DNA of 57,505 nt, from the NCBI RefSeq assembly GCF_014649535.1, contig NZ_BMTF01000001.1, forward strand, positions 60,333 to 117,837, written 5' to 3'. Shown piece after piece: positions 1 to 8,589 of this stretch. Made by a program: the position numbers and the translations under genes. Origin of the DNA: Streptomyces gelaticus. GTDB taxonomy: Bacteria > Actinomycetota > Actinomycetes > Streptomycetales > Streptomycetaceae. Under the pieces are notes generated by a model that saw nothing but the letters and a program-made list of their open reading frames with translations, was not told the origin of the DNA and did not search any database. The first letter of the stretch is position 1. Every line of letters starts with the position of its first letter.

Positions 1-1605
1 TTCGCGCTCAACGGGGCCTGGTTCTCCGGCGGCATCGAGTGGAACATCGGCGCCACCGGCCACACCACCCTGTCCTGCGCCCCGCTCCACGCGGCCCGCG
101 TCCCCGCGCCTGACGGGGGTGAGATGGTCCGCCTCTGGGAGTGGGAGCGGCTGCGCGACCTGCCGTTCCAGGTGGACCTGTGGCTGCCCGGGGACTCCGA
201 CTTCCTGCACGTCGGCGTACGGATCCGCAATCCGCACGAGCACACCGCGCCCGTGTACTGGTGGTCCAACATCGCCGTGCCCGAGGGCGAACGCACCCGG
301 GTCCTGGCCCCCGCCGACGAGGCATGGCACTTCGGGTACGAACGGACCCTGACCCGGGTCCCGGTCCCCGTGTCCGGCTCCGTCGACCGCACGTACCCAC
401 TGCGCGGCGACTTCCCCGCCGACTACTTCTACGAGGTGCCCGACGGCGCCCGCCGCTGGGTGGCCTCGCTCGACGAGGACGGCCACGGGCTCGTCCAGAC
501 CTCGACCGATCTGCTGCGCGGCCGCAAGCTGTTCCTCTGGGGCAGCGGAGCGGGCGGGCGGCGCTGGCAGGAGTGGCTCACCGAGCCCGGCACCGCGGGA
601 TACGCCGAGATCCAGGCCGGACTCGCCCGCACCCAGCTGGAGCACGTCCCCCTCGAACCGGGCGCCGAGTTCAGCTGGCTGGAGTCGTACGGGCCGCTGT
701 CCGCCGACCCGCTCACGGTGCACGGCGAGGACTGGGCGGCGGCCCGCGCCGAGACCGAGAGCCGGCTCGCCGAGGCACTGCCGCGCACCGAGGTCGAGGA
801 CGCCTACGCCGCCTGGCGCGCCTGCGCCGACAACGAACCCGGTGAGTCGCTCGCCACCGGCTCGGGCTGGGGCGCGCTGGAGGTCCGGCGCGGCAAGTAC
901 GAGCTTCCCGGCACACCGTTCGCCGACGCCACTCTCGGTGAACAGCAGCGTCCCTGGCTGGAGTTGCTGGAGCAGGGCGCCTTCCCGGAACCGCGCCGGG
1001 CGGCCCCGCCCGGCCCCTCACTGGTCTCCGCGCACTGGCGCGACATGCTGGAGACGGCTTCCGCCGACCCCCTCACCGAGTACCACCTGGGCGTAGCCCA
1101 GTGGCATGCCGGTGACCGCGCCCAGGCGGTCCGCAGCTGGGAGCGCGGACTGGTGCTCGCCCCGTCCCGCTGGCCGCTGCTGCGGTGCCTCGCCGTCGCC
1201 GCCGGGGAGGGCCGCCAGCGGGACCGGGCCGCGGATCTCTACGCCGAGGCCTTCGAGGACCTGTGCGCGGAACGCGGCGACGACGGTGAGGCCTGGACGG
1301 CGGCCACGGTGGCGCTGGGCCGGGAGGCGATGGAGGCGCTGCTGACGGCCGGGCGGCCCGCGGCGGTCCGGGCCGTATGGGCCGCCCTCCCCGAGGCGGT
1401 GCGGCAGCGCGGCCGCTTCCGCCTGCTGGAGGCCCGCCTGCTGATCGCCGAGGGTGACCGGGCCGCCGCGCGGGCCGTCTTCGACGAGGGCTTCGAGGTC
1501 GCGGACCTGCGCGAGGGTGCGGAGATCCTGGACGAGGTGTGGGCCCGGCTCACGGACGAACCGCTGCCCGACACGTACAACTACCGTATGCGCCTGAGGG
1601 GTTGA
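1..1605 (+). CDS. DUF5107/TPR protein, 3' part (5' end outside window)
   Basis: The frame is open from base 1, so the gene begins upstream of the window; 534 residues are visible. The N-terminal part, with motifs such as NGAWFSGGIEWN and a string of Trp/Tyr-rich beta strands, looks like the carbohydrate-mutarotase-like DUF5107 domain. The C-terminal third (from about residue 360) is Ala/Arg-rich helical sequence of tetratricopeptide type (EYHLGVAQWHAGDRAQAV). In actinobacteria such proteins usually sit with sugar metabolism genes, but the exact reaction is not known to me. It ends at TGA 1603-1605 and faces a convergent VOC gene 31 bp away. Confidence 0.8.
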   Translation, partial: FALNGAWFSGGIEWNIGATGHTTLSCAPLHAARVPAPDGGEMVRLWEWERLRDLPFQVDLWLPGDSDFLHVGVRIRNPHEHTAPVYWWSNIAVPEGERTRVLAPADEAWHFGYERTLTRVPVPVSGSVDRTYPLRGDFPADYFYEVPDGARRWVASLDEDGHGLVQTSTDLLRGRKLFLWGSGAGGRRWQEWLTEPGTAGYAEIQAGLARTQLEHVPLEPGAEFSWLESYGPLSADPLTVHGEDWAAARAETESRLAEALPRTEVEDAYAAWRACADNEPGESLATGSGWGALEVRRGKYELPGTPFADATLGEQQRPWLELLEQGAFPEPRRAAPPGPSLVSAHWRDMLETASADPLTEYHLGVAQWHAGDRAQAVRSWERGLVLAPSRWPLLRCLAVAAGEGRQRDRAADLYAEAFEDLCAERGDDGEAWTAATVALGREAMEALLTAGRPAAVRAVWAALPEAVRQRGRFRLLEARLLIAEGDRAAARAVFDEGFEVADLREGAEILDEVWARLTDEPLPDTYNYRMRLRG

Positions 1606-1636
1606 CGGCGCTCGCCCTCGCCCGCCGCTCTGGTCC

Positions 1637-1996
1637 TCACCGGCCGGACGGCAGGGCCCGGTCGACGTACTCGAAGACCGAGCCGTCCGGGTGCACGGCG
1701 ATCAGATTGCGGCCGGCCGGCGTCGGCACCGGCCCCGCCAGGATCCGGGCGCCGACGCGGGTGAGGGCCGCATGCGCGTCGTCGACGTCCTTGACCGCGA
1801 CCGTCGCCGTCACCTTGCGCAGGATCTCCAGCTCCGACTCCGGGCCGCTCATCAGGAGGAAGCAGCTGATCGCGGCGACCGAGACCCCGCCGCGCTCGAA
1901 GCGGAGCGCCGAACTGCCGGTGAGGTCCTCGTAGAAGGCCACCGCAGCCTCCAGGTCGTCGACGCAGATGCGGAGCGTTGTTCCCAGAATGTCCAT
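1637..1996 (-). CDS. VOC (glyoxalase/bleomycin-resistance fold) protein
   Basis: This 119-residue protein has the single VOC-domain pattern: an opening strand MDILGTTLRICVDDLEAAV with a partner helix ending AFYEDLTG, and a closing VFEYVDR strand. VOC proteins are small metal-dependent enzymes or drug-binding proteins, and nothing here fixes the substrate. I chose the ATG at 1996 because family members begin just before the first beta strand. An in-frame GTG at 2020 would add eight residues and cannot be excluded, since neither start has a strong ribosome site. It is convergent with the DUF5107 gene and lies 60 bp downstream of a methyltransferase on the same strand. Confidence 0.75.
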   Translation of the reverse strand: MDILGTTLRICVDDLEAAVAFYEDLTGSSALRFERGGVSVAAISCFLLMSGPESELEILRKVTATVAVKDVDDAHAALTRVGARILAGPVPTPAGRNLIAVHPDGSVFEYVDRALPSGR

Positions 1997-2056
1997 GCAC
2001 ACAAGGGTAGTTGGCGGCACAGTGACGCGTGATCGATTCGTGGAGGGGCGGCACGC

Positions 2057-2866
2057 TCAGGTCCGGCAGAGCACCTCGCCGTGCGGGACCATGAACCAGG
2101 CGTCGTCCCGCGTGGCCCACTTGCGCCACGCGGCGGCGATCCGCGCCAGCTCCTCGGTGCTCGCCCGGCCGCCGGCGACGGCCATTTCCGCGTACGCCGG
2201 GCCGACCGTGCGGTCCGCCCACATGCCACCCCACCAGGCCCTGCTCTCCGGGGTGGCGAAACACCAGGTGGCGGCCGTCGGGGTGATGTCGGTGAAGCCG
2301 GCCCGGCGGGCCCAGGAGAGCAGCCGGCGCCCGGCGTCCGGCTCGCCGCCATTGGCACGGGCGACCCGGCGGTACAGGTCCAGCCAGTCGTCCAGGCCGG
2401 GAACCTCCGGGTACCAGGCCATCGCTGCGTAGTCGCTGTCACGGGCCGCGACGACGCCGCCGGGGCGGCAGACGCGCCGCATCTCGCGCAGCGCCTGCAC
2501 CGGGTCGCCCACATGCTGGAGCACCTGGTGGGCGTGGACGACATCGAAGGAGTCGTCGGGAAAGTCCAGCGCGTGCACATCGGCGAGGGCGAACTCGACG
2601 TTGTCCAGCCCGCGTTCGGCCGCGACCCCGGCCGCCTGGGACAGGATCTCCTCGGTGGTGTCGACGGCGGTCACCCGGCCGGGAGCGACCAGCGCGGCCA
2701 GATCGGCGGTGATGGTCCCCGGCCCGCAGCCGACGTCCAGCACGGCCAGACCGGGGCGGAGCTCGTCGAGCAGATACGCCGCGGAGTTGGCTGCGGTGCG
2801 CCAGCGGTGCGAGCGCAGCACCGGCTCGTGGTGGCCGTGGGTGTAGACGGCGGTCTCCTTCGGCAT
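2057..2866 (-). CDS. Class I SAM-dependent methyltransferase (UbiE/MenG-like)
   Basis: The 269-residue protein has a Rossmann methyltransferase core: motif I VLDVGCGPGTITADLA at about residue 42, an acidic residue ending strand 2 (VTAVDTT), FALADVHALDFPDDSFD, and HVGDPVQALREMRRVCRPGG. This is the UbiE/Methyltransf_11 pattern. The substrate is unknown. An AAAGGA ribosome site lies about ten bases upstream of the ATG at 2866. It is divergent from the gene at 3053, across an unusually AT-rich 186-bp gap. Confidence 0.85.
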   Translation of the reverse strand: MPKETAVYTHGHHEPVLRSHRWRTAANSAAYLLDELRPGLAVLDVGCGPGTITADLAALVAPGRVTAVDTTEEILSQAAGVAAERGLDNVEFALADVHALDFPDDSFDVVHAHQVLQHVGDPVQALREMRRVCRPGGVVAARDSDYAAMAWYPEVPGLDDWLDLYRRVARANGGEPDAGRRLLSWARRAGFTDITPTAATWCFATPESRAWWGGMWADRTVGPAYAEMAVAGGRASTEELARIAAAWRKWATRDDAWFMVPHGEVLCRT

Positions 2867-2959
2867 GGCCGTACGTCCTTTCTCGGAACTCTTGAAGCCT
2901 TCGGACCCCTCGGAACGCGACCGGGGACGCGAGCCGCGCGGCGGTGATCGGTACCGTCA

Positions 2960-3005
2960 CCGTACGCCGGAGTGTCGAAATATGAGATACCTGTCTTGAT
3001 ATATG
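2960..3005. promoter_or_regulatory. AT-rich divergent promoter region
   Basis: Between the divergent methyltransferase and the mycothiol-type gene lies a short AT-rich stretch with the partial dyad ATGAGA-N7-TCTTGAT. It is the only AT-rich island nearby, so it probably holds both promoters and perhaps an operator. No regulator gene adjoins it. Confidence 0.3.
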
Positions 3006-3052
3006 GTCAACCTGCGCTCGCGCCCCGGCTCCGGGCCGGGGAGAGTGGACGC

Positions 3053-3637
3053 ATGGCAACTGTCTCCGTGAATGAACTCCTCGACCGGCACGGCGAGGCG
3101 CTCCGGCTCTTCACCGACCGGGTGCACGCGGTGCGCGAGGACCAGTGGTCCGCACCGACGCCGTGCACCGAGTGGACCGTCCGCGACCTGGTAGCCCATC
3201 TCACCTCCGAGCAGCTCTGGGTGGTGCCGCTGGTCACCGGGGGCCGCACCGTCGCCGAAGTCGGTGACGCCTTCGACGGCGATGTGCTGGGCGACGACCC
3301 CGTGGCCGCCTGGGACCGGGCGGCCGACGCGGCGCGCCAGGCGTTCGAGGCGCCGGGCGCCCTGGAACGGACGGTGAACCTGTCGTACGGGGACACCGCC
3401 GCCGACGCCTACTGCGCGCAGATGGTGGCCGACGCCGTGGTGCACGCCTGGGACCTGTCCCGGGCGATCGGCGCCGACGAGCGGCTGCCCGCCCGGCTGG
3501 TCGAGTTCGTGCGCCGCGAGGTCGGACCGTACGCGAAGGACCTCTCGCAGAGCGGCCTGTTCGCCGCGCCCCTCGAAACCGCGCCCGACGCCGGCCCGCA
3601 GACCCGGCTGCTCGCACTGCTCGGCCGTCGCGCCTGA
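3053..3637 (+). CDS. TIGR03086-type maleylpyruvate isomerase family protein
   Basis: This 194-residue protein fits the DinB-like, mycothiol-dependent maleylpyruvate isomerase superfamily. It has the metal-binding His in WTVRDLVAHLT (about residue 52) and the later VVHAWDLSRAIG motif, whose His and Asp complete the site. Members are thought to use mycothiol, the actinobacterial thiol, for isomerisation, transfer or detoxification; the substrate here is not evident. I start at ATG 3053 behind GGGGAGAG rather than at the longer upstream in-frame ATG, because the additional 27 residues do not resemble the family. Confidence 0.75.
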   Translation: MATVSVNELLDRHGEALRLFTDRVHAVREDQWSAPTPCTEWTVRDLVAHLTSEQLWVVPLVTGGRTVAEVGDAFDGDVLGDDPVAAWDRAADAARQAFEAPGALERTVNLSYGDTAADAYCAQMVADAVVHAWDLSRAIGADERLPARLVEFVRREVGPYAKDLSQSGLFAAPLETAPDAGPQTRLLALLGRRA

Positions 3638-3719
3638 GGCCACCCCGGGCCGGCGGCATTGCCCGTCCAAATGCCACGCGATTAGTGTGTGTTCGACATT
3701 CCGGCCACGGGAGGCAGAA

Positions 3720-4571
3720 GTGAACGCACCACATCTGGACGTGGCCGTGCACGAGCGGGCCGAGCTCGGCGAGGGCCCGACCTGGGACCCGGCCACCGGC
3801 CGGCTGATCTGGGTCGACATCGTCTCCGCGCGCGTGCACACCTACGACCCGGTGAGCGGCCGCCGTACGGTGATGGCGACCGAACAGCACGTCGGCGCGG
3901 CCAAGCCGCGCGCCGGCGGCGGACTCGTGGTCAACTTGCGCGACGGCATCGGCCTGTACGACCCCGACGGCGCCTTCCGCTGGCTGGTCCACGACCCGGT
4001 GCCGGGCCGTCGCGGCAACGACGCGGCGGTCGCCCCCGACGGAGCGCTGTGGGCGGGCACCATGCGCTACGACGGAGCGGCGGACGGAGGCAGCCTCGTC
4101 CGGGTGGCCGCCGAGGGTGCGGTGACCCCGGTACTGCCCGTCGCGGCGTGCGCCAACGGCATCGGGTGGAGCCCGGACGGGCGGCTGATGTACTTCATCG
4201 ACACCCCCACGCGCCGCATCGACGTCTTCGACTTCGACGGTGGACACGCCGTGAACCGGCGCCCGTTCGCCACCGTCGAGGAGGGCGCGGGATTCCCCGA
4301 CGGGCTGACGGTCGACGCCGAGGGGGCCGTCTGGGCCGCCCTGTGGGACGGCGCCGCGGTGCGCCGGTACACGCCCGACGGAGCCCTGGACCGGATCGTC
4401 GCACTGCCGGTGCGGCGCCCGACCGCCTGCGCCTTCGGCGGTGCCGGTCTGCGCGACCTCTACATCTCGACCGCACGCACCGGGCTCGCCGCCCCGCACC
4501 CGCTCTCCGGTTCGCTGCTGGTGCTGCCGGACGCGGGCCGAGGACTGCCCCAGGCGGCCTTCGCGGGCTGA
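3720..4571 (+). CDS. SMP-30/gluconolactonase family protein
   Basis: This 283-residue beta-propeller shows the SMP-30 metal site: Glu in ELGEGPTWDP, Asn in ANGIGWSPDG, and Asp in FPDGLTVDAEG. Family enzymes hydrolyse sugar lactones such as gluconolactone to aldonic acids in a Ca/Zn-dependent way, in the cytoplasm when, as here, no signal peptide is present. The start is GTG 3720, preceded by GGAGGCAG; an earlier in-frame ATG lacks such a site. A 7-bp hairpin at 4582-4601 follows. Confidence 0.85.
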   Translation: MNAPHLDVAVHERAELGEGPTWDPATGRLIWVDIVSARVHTYDPVSGRRTVMATEQHVGAAKPRAGGGLVVNLRDGIGLYDPDGAFRWLVHDPVPGRRGNDAAVAPDGALWAGTMRYDGAADGGSLVRVAAEGAVTPVLPVAACANGIGWSPDGRLMYFIDTPTRRIDVFDFDGGHAVNRRPFATVEEGAGFPDGLTVDAEGAVWAALWDGAAVRRYTPDGALDRIVALPVRRPTACAFGGAGLRDLYISTARTGLAAPHPLSGSLLVLPDAGRGLPQAAFAG

Positions 4572-4581
4572 TCCCGCTCCA

Positions 4582-4601
4582 CCCGCCGCTCCGTCGGCGG
4601 G
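4582..4601 (+). terminator. Short hairpin, possible terminator
   Basis: CCCGCCG-CTCCGT-CGGCGGG forms a perfect 7-bp stem 10 bp after the lactonase gene. There is no T run, as is usual in Streptomyces. Confidence 0.4.
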
Positions 4602-4685
4602 CGCGGTCGGTCGAACCCTCGTATAAAGGGCCCTGAGTGCGAGACGACGCGACAGGGCGACGGGGCGGCGGCGAAGGAGGCCCGG

Positions 4686-5930
4686 ATGGCGCGGCAGCGG
4701 ACCGAGCGGACCGGACGGGGCTCCGTACACGAGGACCGGGGCCCCGTCCGGTACGGGCCGCCCGCCCCCGATCCCGGTCTGCCGGTGCTGCCCGAGCTGG
4801 CCGAGGTGCTCGCCTCGGCGGCGGCCCGCGGCGAACCCGAACCGACCGGTGGCGGCGAAGCCCTGCGCGAGGCCGCGACCGCCTACTGGGAGCGGCGCGG
4901 ACTGCACGGCGGCCCGGAGCACGTCGCCGCGGCCCCGGGCGCCTCGCCGCTGCTGCTCGCGCTGATCGCCGCGCACGGCGGCGACGTGCTCATGCCGCGC
5001 CCCTGCACCGCCACCTGGATCCCGCAGGCCCGGTTGCTCGGCAGACCCGCCTACCATGTGCCGACCCCGGCCGAGTGCGGCGGCGTGCCCGATCCGTACG
5101 CACTCCTGGAGACCGTGCGAAGGGTGCGCGCCGAGGGCGGCCGCCCCCGGTTGCTGCTGATCTCCGTCGTCGACGACCCGACCGCCACCGTCGCCCCGCC
5201 GGAGCTGGTGCGCGAGGCGTGCGAGGCGGCGGTCGCCGAGGGGCTGCACGTCATCAGCGACGAGACCTGGCGCGACACCCTGCACCGGCCGCACGACACG
5301 GTTCTGCTCAGCCCGGCCGAGATGTGCCCCGACGACGTCACGGTCGTCTGCGATCTCGCCGGGGCGCTGACCCCGTCCGCCTGGCCGGTCGCGGTCGCCC
5401 GGTTCCCGGACACCGTACGGGCGGCGGCACGCCACGCCCGTACGCTCGACATCCTCACCGCGCTCGGCGCGCTCGTCGCGGGGCCGGTCGCCCCGGCCGC
5501 CGCCCAGGCGCTGCGCGAACCGGCTGCCGTGACGGACCGGGTCCGCCGGGCCGCCGCGCTCCAGGCCCGGGTCGCCGCCGCGGCCCACCGCGCGGTCCTG
5601 GCATCGGGCGCGCTGGCCAGGCCCCCGCAGGCGGGCCGGCATCTCTACGCCGACCTCGGCCCGCTCAGATCCCGGCTGGCGGGCCGGGGCGTCACGGACT
5701 CGCTGGAGCTGGAGGAGTACCTGACGGAACGCCTCGGCGCGCCGACGCCGGGCGGGCACCGGTTCGGCGACGAACTGGGGGCGCTGCGCGTACGGCTGGG
5801 CACCGGGACGCTGCTCGGCTCGACCCCGGAGCAGCAGCTGGAGTCCCTCACCGCTCCGGATCCCCTGGAATTGCCGCATGTGGCCGAAGCGCTGAGCATT
5901 TTCTCAACGGCCCTCGACGAACTCCGATGA
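4686..5930 (+). CDS. Aminotransferase class I/II-fold protein with no lysine
   Basis: The 414-residue protein follows the fold-type I aminotransferase plan: an N-terminal ALREAATAYWERRG helix, AAAPGASPLLLALIAAHGGD, the substrate-side VLMPRPCTATW segment, and VISDETWRDTLH, equivalent to the cofactor-binding Asp-x-x-Tyr region but with Trp. The stretch where the Schiff-base lysine normally lies reads VVCDLAGALTPSAWPVAVA, and my scan of the whole translation finds no lysine at all. It therefore cannot bind PLP by an internal aldimine. It may be a degenerate paralogue, a binding or regulatory protein. GAAGGAGG precedes the ATG, and a TATAAA lies upstream at about 4622. Reading frame and codon use are intact, so it is not an obvious pseudogene. 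Confidence 0.8.
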   Translation: MARQRTERTGRGSVHEDRGPVRYGPPAPDPGLPVLPELAEVLASAAARGEPEPTGGGEALREAATAYWERRGLHGGPEHVAAAPGASPLLLALIAAHGGDVLMPRPCTATWIPQARLLGRPAYHVPTPAECGGVPDPYALLETVRRVRAEGGRPRLLLISVVDDPTATVAPPELVREACEAAVAEGLHVISDETWRDTLHRPHDTVLLSPAEMCPDDVTVVCDLAGALTPSAWPVAVARFPDTVRAAARHARTLDILTALGALVAGPVAPAAAQALREPAAVTDRVRRAAALQARVAAAAHRAVLASGALARPPQAGRHLYADLGPLRSRLAGRGVTDSLELEEYLTERLGAPTPGGHRFGDELGALRVRLGTGTLLGSTPEQQLESLTAPDPLELPHVAEALSIFSTALDELR

Positions 5931-5955
5931 GGAACTGCGAGACGGGAGTCTCTCG

Positions 5956-7014
5956 ATGACGGAACAGACCGAGCGCTCCCATGCCGGGACCGCGCAGCCG
6001 CACCGCATGAGCGGCGGCCGGATCCTCGGGCCGCGTCCGCTCGGCGAGATCCGGGACTGGCCCAAGAGCTTCGCCGACCGGCTCACCGCTCCGCTCCCGA
6101 GTGTCATGGGCATGTCCCGACTGGCCCGCGAGCGCGCCCTGCGGCCCAACGCGGAGGGACTGCGCGGCATCCACCGGCTCCCCTACGCCCCCGAACCCCT
6201 GCCGGCCGTCCCCGCCGGCAGCACCTGCGTCACCTGGGCCGGGCACGCCAGCTGGATCGTCCGCACCGGCGGGCTGACCGTCCTCACCGACCCCGTCTGG
6301 TCCCGGCGGATCCTCGGGACCCCGGCCAGGATCACCCCGGTAGGCGTCCGCTGGGACGATCTGCCGCCCGTGGACGCCGTTGTCATCAGCCACAACCACT
6401 ACGACCACCTCGACGCGCCCACGCTGCGCAGACTGCCCAGGGACACCCCGCTCTTCGTCCCTGCCGGACTCGGCCGCTGGTGCCGCCGTCGCCGCTTCAC
6501 CCGGGTCACCGAACTCGACTGGTGGGAATCGGCCGAACTCGACGGCGTCCGCTTCGACTTCGTGCCGGCCCACCACTGGTCCAAGCGCACCCTCACCGAC
6601 ACCTGCCGCTCCCTGTGGGGCGGCTGGATCATCGGCAGCCCCGGCCCCGAAGGGCAGCGGATCCACTTCGCCGGGGACACCGGGTACGGGCACTGGTTCG
6701 GCGAGATCGGCAGCCGGTACCCCGGCATCGACCTGACCCTCCTGCCGATCGGGGCGTACGAACCGCGCTGGTGGCTCGGTGACGTGCACACCGATCCCGA
6801 GGAGGCCGTGCAGGCCTACGAGGATCTCGGCGCCCGTGCGATGGCGCCGATGCACTGGGCCACCTTCCTGCTCTCCGCGGAGCCCGTGCTCGAACCGCTG
6901 ACCCGGCTGCGCACCGCCTGGCAACGGGCCGGACACCCCCGGACACAGCTCTGGGACCTGCCGATCGGCGCCTCACGCGTACTGCAGCCGGCACCCCGGC
7001 CGATCAGTGGCTGA
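5956..7014 (+). CDS. MBL-fold hydrolase (NAPE-PLD/UlaG-like)
   Basis: This 352-residue metallo-beta-lactamase-fold protein has the metal motif SHNHYDHLD (about residue 141), a second His in PAHHWSKRT, Asp in FAGDTGYG and a C-terminal APMHWATF His. The long N-terminal extension and WAGHASW strand are typical of the COG2220 group that includes N-acyl-phosphatidylethanolamine phospholipase D and UlaG lactonases. Substrate is open; a phosphodiester in a lipid is one possibility. The start lies 25 bp after the aminotransferase-fold gene, probably co-transcribed. Its 3' end overlaps the convergent DedA gene by 11 bp. Confidence 0.8.
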   Translation: MTEQTERSHAGTAQPHRMSGGRILGPRPLGEIRDWPKSFADRLTAPLPSVMGMSRLARERALRPNAEGLRGIHRLPYAPEPLPAVPAGSTCVTWAGHASWIVRTGGLTVLTDPVWSRRILGTPARITPVGVRWDDLPPVDAVVISHNHYDHLDAPTLRRLPRDTPLFVPAGLGRWCRRRRFTRVTELDWWESAELDGVRFDFVPAHHWSKRTLTDTCRSLWGGWIIGSPGPEGQRIHFAGDTGYGHWFGEIGSRYPGIDLTLLPIGAYEPRWWLGDVHTDPEEAVQAYEDLGARAMAPMHWATFLLSAEPVLEPLTRLRTAWQRAGHPRTQLWDLPIGASRVLQPAPRPISG

Positions 7015-7624
7015 ACCGCGCCCGCATCCTGCGCCACATCGTCGGCCCCGCGCTGATCAGCACCGTCAGACCCACCGCCGCGACCACCCCCTGCCACGGC
7101 TCGGGGAAGAGCGAACCGCCCAGAACGCCGATCAGCTGGTACGTCGCCGCCCACGCCAGACACGCCGGCACATCGCCGCGGGCGAACCGGGGCAGCGGCA
7201 TCCGGCCCAGCAGACAGGCCAGCATCACCGGAATCCGCCCCGCGGGCACCAGCCGGGACAGCACCAGCACCACCGCACCGTGCTCGTCCAGCTTCTGCTG
7301 GGCCTGCGCCAGCCGCTCCGGGGCGGCCCGGTCGCGGATCACCCGCAGCCACCTCGAACCGTTCCTCGACCGCACCCCGCGCTGACCGAGCCAGTACAGA
7401 CATATGTCACCGAGGAACGCCGCGGCCGAGGCCACCACGAAGACGATCAGCAGCGAGAACGGCGACGACTGATGCAGCGCCACCACGGCGGCCGAACTGA
7501 CCAGCGCACCCGTCGGCACCACCGGCACCAGCGCGCCCAGCGCCACCAGCAGGAACAGGGAGGGATAGCCGACCGCCTGCTGCGTCGACTCCGGGGGCAG
7601 CTGCCCCACGACCTGCGGGATCAC
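7004..7624 (-). CDS. DedA-family membrane protein
   Basis: The 206-residue polytopic protein carries the DedA/VTT pattern: AAFLGDICLYWLGQRGVRS with the conserved G-D-x-x-x-Y-x-x-G motif, then SRLVPAGRIPVMLACLLGRMPLPRF, the conserved F/S-R-x-x-P-x-x-R segment. DedA proteins are proposed phospholipid or undecaprenyl-phosphate flippases in the cytoplasmic membrane. It starts with GTG 7624, which overlaps the stop of the upstream MBL gene as GTGA, so translation is coupled. Confidence 0.85.
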   Translation of the reverse strand: MIPQVVGQLPPESTQQAVGYPSLFLLVALGALVPVVPTGALVSSAAVVALHQSSPFSLLIVFVVASAAAFLGDICLYWLGQRGVRSRNGSRWLRVIRDRAAPERLAQAQQKLDEHGAVVLVLSRLVPAGRIPVMLACLLGRMPLPRFARGDVPACLAWAATYQLIGVLGGSLFPEPWQGVVAAVGLTVLISAGPTMWRRMRARFSH

Positions 7625-8403
7625 CTGGCGGCCTCCGGCCGCACATGCTCACCGTGGGACAGCCGGTGCACGGCCACCTCCGGCGCCAGCTGCGCCGCCT
7701 TGCGGACGAACTCGTCACCCGGCGAATGGAACTCGTGCGGCCTGACCCCATCCATGCCGATCGGCCAGTACGTGCCGTAGTGCACCGGCACCGCCGACCG
7801 GGGCGCCAGTCGGGCCAGCGCCTGCGCCGCCCGGCCCGCGTCGAGATGACCGTGGCCCAGATACGGGCCCCAGCCGCCCACCGGCAGCAGCGCCACGTCC
7901 ACCTGGCCGACTGCCTGCGCCATGTCGTCGAAGAGCCCCGTGTCACCGGCGAAATACGTCCGCGCCTCGCCCTCCACCACGTAGCCGAGCGCGGGGGAGC
8001 GGTGCGGGCCGACCGGCAGCCGCCTGCCGTCGTGCATCGCCGGAACCGCCCGTACCCGCACCTCGCCGACCCGGAGCTCGTCGCCCGCGGCCACCTCGGT
8101 GATCCGCAGCCCGCGCACCGAGCGCAGCATCCGCAGCCCCGGCACGGCGCGCACCGCACCCCGCGGCACGACCAGCCTGCTGCCGGGGGCGAGCCCGGAC
8201 AGGGACGGCAGATGCAGATGGTCGGAGTGCAGATGCGAGACGAGCACGACATCGGCGACCGACGCCTCTGGGCCGGGCAGCTCGCCGCGGCGGCGGCGCA
8301 GATGCGCGAAGCGCCGCGCGAACAGCGGATCGGTCAGCACCCGCACCCCGGAGTCCTCGATGGTGCAGGTGGCATGACCCCACCAGGTGACTTCCACCGG
8401 CAC
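7621..8403 (-). CDS. MBL-fold metallo-hydrolase
   Basis: This 260-residue protein has the motif VSHLHSDHLHLP, an early VTWWGHATC strand, FAGDTGLFDD and a closing PVHYGTYWPIG His, all as in UlaG-like MBL-fold hydrolases. It is shorter than the other MBL protein nearby (352 residues) and only distantly similar. I start at GTG 8403 because GAGGAG lies seven bases upstream; longer in-frame extension to 8775 has no family resemblance. It is translationally coupled (GTGA) to DedA. Substrate unknown. Confidence 0.85.
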   Translation of the reverse strand: MPVEVTWWGHATCTIEDSGVRVLTDPLFARRFAHLRRRRGELPGPEASVADVVLVSHLHSDHLHLPSLSGLAPGSRLVVPRGAVRAVPGLRMLRSVRGLRITEVAAGDELRVGEVRVRAVPAMHDGRRLPVGPHRSPALGYVVEGEARTYFAGDTGLFDDMAQAVGQVDVALLPVGGWGPYLGHGHLDAGRAAQALARLAPRSAVPVHYGTYWPIGMDGVRPHEFHSPGDEFVRKAAQLAPEVAVHRLSHGEHVRPEAAR

Positions 8404-8589
8404 GCGACGCCTCCTCGTTCCCGGGCTCCTCGGTTCGGTCCCGGCATCGAGCCTAAGTGCTGGGCCGGGGCAGGGGCGCACAGTCGTTGCGCACTCCGGC
8501 CTCCGCGCTCCCGCCGTCCCGGCACGCGCCTTCTTGCGCGGGGGGCCGGCAGGTAGGGTCGCCGGTACGCCTAGCACGGGGGGACGGCC

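Noticed and set aside
3234..5879. 881-residue open frame on the minus strand
   Set aside because: It runs antisense through three well-supported plus-strand genes; Arg/Gly/Pro-rich composition is the usual high-GC shadow.
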